Below, in pieces: positions 6,517-8,152 of a stretch of DNA of 8,152 bases. The stretch's first letter is position 1. Each line of letters starts with the position of its first letter. The position numbers and the translations under genes were made by a program. Source of the DNA: Chitinophagaceae bacterium UBA5175 (GTDB taxonomy: Bacteria; Bacteroidota; Bacteroidia; Chitinophagales; Chitinophagaceae); NCBI GenBank assembly GCA_002413325.1, contig DHWT01000173.1, positions 1 to 8,152 of the forward strand, given 5' to 3'. The notes under the pieces are model-generated. The model worked only from the letters and a program-made list of their open reading frames with translations, did not search any database and was not told the origin of the DNA.

Positions 6517-7987
6517 TGATTTCCTGCGCAATGCGCTGGGCTGAGCGGATACAGGATTCCATACCGCGGCTGAGATGATCTGCATAAGTACCCACAAAAT
6601 AAATCCTTCCTTCCGGTTTTAGAATCTGCGGCCAGAATTTTTGCATCTGACCCACGGAAAAAGGAACCATTTCGCAGGTGGGTGCAAAATTATCTTTTGA
6701 CCAGTCTTTCGTAAGCGCCTGCACAATCGTGTCCTTTTTCCCCGGATATAATCTCCTGAAAGCAGCCAGTACTCTTTGCGGAGATAACCCAGAAGGACCA
6801 TAGGCAACAATAATGACCCGTTCCGTATCCACTTCATCTGCCGTTTGCCAGGTGGCCTGGATATCGGGATCGTCAAATTCCAAATTGATGCTTTTCAGCC
6901 CGTCGTCCAGCCAGAATTTGGAACCCGCCTCAAATATATAATGCGGATGGGAGGTATAGGAGAGGTTATCGACAACAAATTGTTTTTCGGCTGAAAGGGC
7001 CGGGCTGACCGGAATTTTTTTAAAGACCGGCAGGGAAATCGCGTTGACCAGGAAATCTGCACTCATTTGTTTTTCTTCATCATATCCGAATTCCCGGTAT
7101 CGTACTGTTACGGAATCCGGCTTATGACTGATGGCTAGGATCGGTGAAGCCAGCTTTATGCGCGCACCGAGTTTTCTTGCAAATGCATTGGTCATTTCCT
7201 GGTTACCTCCTTTCAAACGAAAAGTATTACCTTCTGAAAGTGGTATTCCGCGAAAACCCATCACAGCAAACCGCCAGACTTTATACAGGGCCGAAACCTG
7301 ATTCCCTCCCAGCCAGTCCAGGGCCATATCAGAAGCTCCCTGTTTTTTATAGAGGTCCGCTATGGAAATCTGATCCAGTTCATCCAGCCCGACGCCAAAT
7401 GGCTGGTAAGGGTCTGAAAATTTTGAAATATACGGTTGCAGGTAAAAAGATTCCAGTGACCACCAGGGATTCTGTGAAAGCAGCTGCACTTCTTTTTCAT
7501 TAAAACCAAATTTTTTTAAAATGTCGGGATCGCGAAGTTGTGCTTCAGAATAAAATTTACCTTTTATCATGGACAGACCCTCATGACCCTGCCGGTAAGG
7601 GAGTACGGTGAGATTAAACTCCTTTGTGTATTCAAAAAATTTTTCATAGCCGGGTTGTGTAATGTGATCCGCGCCATAATCGGCATATAGACCATCTGAA
7701 AGCCCGTCCCTGCCGGTAAACACATGTCCGCCATGCCGGCCACTGGCTTCCAGTACAACCACGTCATGGCCGGCCTTCACCAGTTCATAAGCGCAGCATA
7801 ACCCGCTGATGCCGGCTCCGGCAACAATTATTTTTTTTCCTGAGAATTTTTTTTGAATGAAAGGAACCGCCTCTAACCGGGGCGGCTGATCAGGATGGGC
7901 ATGCAAAATTTCCGGGACGGTCAGAGAGATCCCCGCCCCGGCCAGGAGGGTGTTGCGGATAAATTCCCTTCTTTTTAAATCATCCAT
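6506..7987 (-). CDS. Tat-exported FAD-dependent oxidoreductase, amine oxidase family
   Basis: A 493-residue flavoprotein predicted to act outside the cytoplasmic membrane. The N-terminus has a twin-arginine signal: KRREFIRNTLLAGAGISL (5-22), with the RR followed by a hydrophobic segment ending near HAHP. Mature features are those of the flavin amine oxidase family: dinucleotide-binding IIVAGAGISGL (53-63), Glu80 closing strand beta-2, GRHGGHV (83-89), YGADHI (104-109), substrate-domain RLKGGNQEM (257-265), DWSKDNFAPTC (428-438), and the C-terminal FAD motif GRIYFVGTYAD with GMESCIRSAQRIAQEI (460-490). The usual FAGE of monoamine oxidases reads FVGT here. The substrate is unknown: an amine, amino acid or other CH-NH or CH-CH donor is possible. 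The start codon touches the HMA gene stop, and the end overlaps the cytochrome start, which suggests the electrons go to cytochrome c rather than to oxygen (inference). Confidence 0.88.
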   Translation of the reverse strand: MDDLKRREFIRNTLLAGAGISLTVPEILHAHPDQPPRLEAVPFIQKKFSGKKIIVAGAGISGLCCAYELVKAGHDVVVLEASGRHGGHVFTGRDGLSDGLYADYGADHITQPGYEKFFEYTKEFNLTVLPYRQGHEGLSMIKGKFYSEAQLRDPDILKKFGFNEKEVQLLSQNPWWSLESFYLQPYISKFSDPYQPFGVGLDELDQISIADLYKKQGASDMALDWLGGNQVSALYKVWRFAVMGFRGIPLSEGNTFRLKGGNQEMTNAFARKLGARIKLASPILAISHKPDSVTVRYREFGYDEEKQMSADFLVNAISLPVFKKIPVSPALSAEKQFVVDNLSYTSHPHYIFEAGSKFWLDDGLKSINLEFDDPDIQATWQTADEVDTERVIIVAYGPSGLSPQRVLAAFRRLYPGKKDTIVQALTKDWSKDNFAPTCEMVPFSVGQMQKFWPQILKPEGRIYFVGTYADHLSRGMESCIRSAQRIAQEINAI

Positions 7988-8152
7988 TTATTGTTTTGGG
8001 TGACCGCCCCCATCTTCCGGTTTTTTGCAGCAGGTGGGCAGTTTCTTATAAGCTTCTGCATCCGCGGTTACATCGCCGGCATCGTATCCGATATTGGCAA
8101 TAGCGGTTTTAATATTTTCAATAGTGGTACGGTCCCAGTAATAGGTTACTTT
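7988..8152 (-). CDS. Heavy-metal-associated (HMA) domain protein, C-terminal part (truncated by window)
   Basis: The last 54 codons of a gene that begins beyond the window, too short to stand out as an ORF. The translation VTYYWDRTTIENIKTAIANI followed by GYDAGDV matches the second half of a ferredoxin-like HMA fold (strand, helix, strand), as in copper chaperones and MerP-like proteins. After it comes ADAEAYKKLPTCCKKPEDGG and HPKQ, a tail with a Cys-Cys pair and one His that is common in Bacteroidota HMA proteins. The metal-binding CxxC of the domain would be upstream and is not seen. The TAA stop (7990-7988) is immediately followed by the ATG of the FAD enzyme, so the two are translationally coupled. 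The metal is unknown; copper, zinc or mercury are the family options. It could also be the end of a larger protein. Confidence 0.75.
   Translation of the reverse strand, partial: KVTYYWDRTTIENIKTAIANIGYDAGDVTADAEAYKKLPTCCKKPEDGGGHPKQ

Noticed and set aside
6517..6597. Upstream start for the cytochrome c gene at 6597
   Set aside because: It would lie inside the FAD enzyme's conserved C-terminus and put 27 unrelated residues before the evident signal segment that starts at 6516.
1..8152. CRISPR array, transposon ends, tRNA/rRNA genes, defence or phage genes
   Set aside because: No direct-repeat array, no transposase or integrase, and no structural RNA signature was seen; nearly all bases belong to ordinary genes.

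Overview
The window looks like ordinary chromosome from a member of the Bacteroidota, probably near the Chitinophagales or Sphingobacteriales. I infer this from the protein styles: an RsmF/NOL1-like methyltransferase with a C-terminal PUA-like tail, a LysM protein with a degenerate RlpA-like end, an HMA-type metal protein with a KLPxCCKK tail, and a cytochrome c carrying an Ig-like domain. Ribosome-binding sites are mostly absent or weak, and there is a possible CATCTTTG-type -7 promoter element. Base composition is moderate and even. I see no mobile element, CRISPR array, tRNA or rRNA.

Layout, plus strand (1-5730): the 3' part of glutaminyl-tRNA synthetase (cut by the window edge), then thyA (thymidylate synthase), folA (dihydrofolate reductase), a class I SAM-dependent methyltransferase of unknown substrate, and an RsmF-like rRNA m5C methyltransferase. 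Gaps are 36, 11, 5 and 26 bp (thyA taken from its ATG), so this is probably one housekeeping transcription unit. ThyA turns methylene-tetrahydrofolate into dihydrofolate while making dTMP, and FolA reduces the dihydrofolate back, so this pair is functionally coupled. After a 67-bp gap comes a secreted protein with two LysM-like domains and a double-psi beta-barrel-like C-terminus. A good rho-independent terminator follows it, lying inside the 3' coding end of the convergent gene.

Layout, minus strand (8152 down to 5746): the C-terminus of a heavy-metal-associated (HMA) protein (cut by the window edge), a Tat-exported FAD-dependent amine-oxidase-family protein, and an exported monoheme cytochrome c. 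The HMA stop codon touches the oxidase start codon, and the oxidase end overlaps the cytochrome start by 11 bp. These three genes are almost certainly co-transcribed and suggest a small envelope redox module in which a flavoenzyme passes electrons to a cytochrome c. Its substrate cannot be told from the sequence.

The minus-strand redox trio and the terminator buried in the cytochrome gene are the points most worth a second look. I found no clear evidence of a wholly new system.
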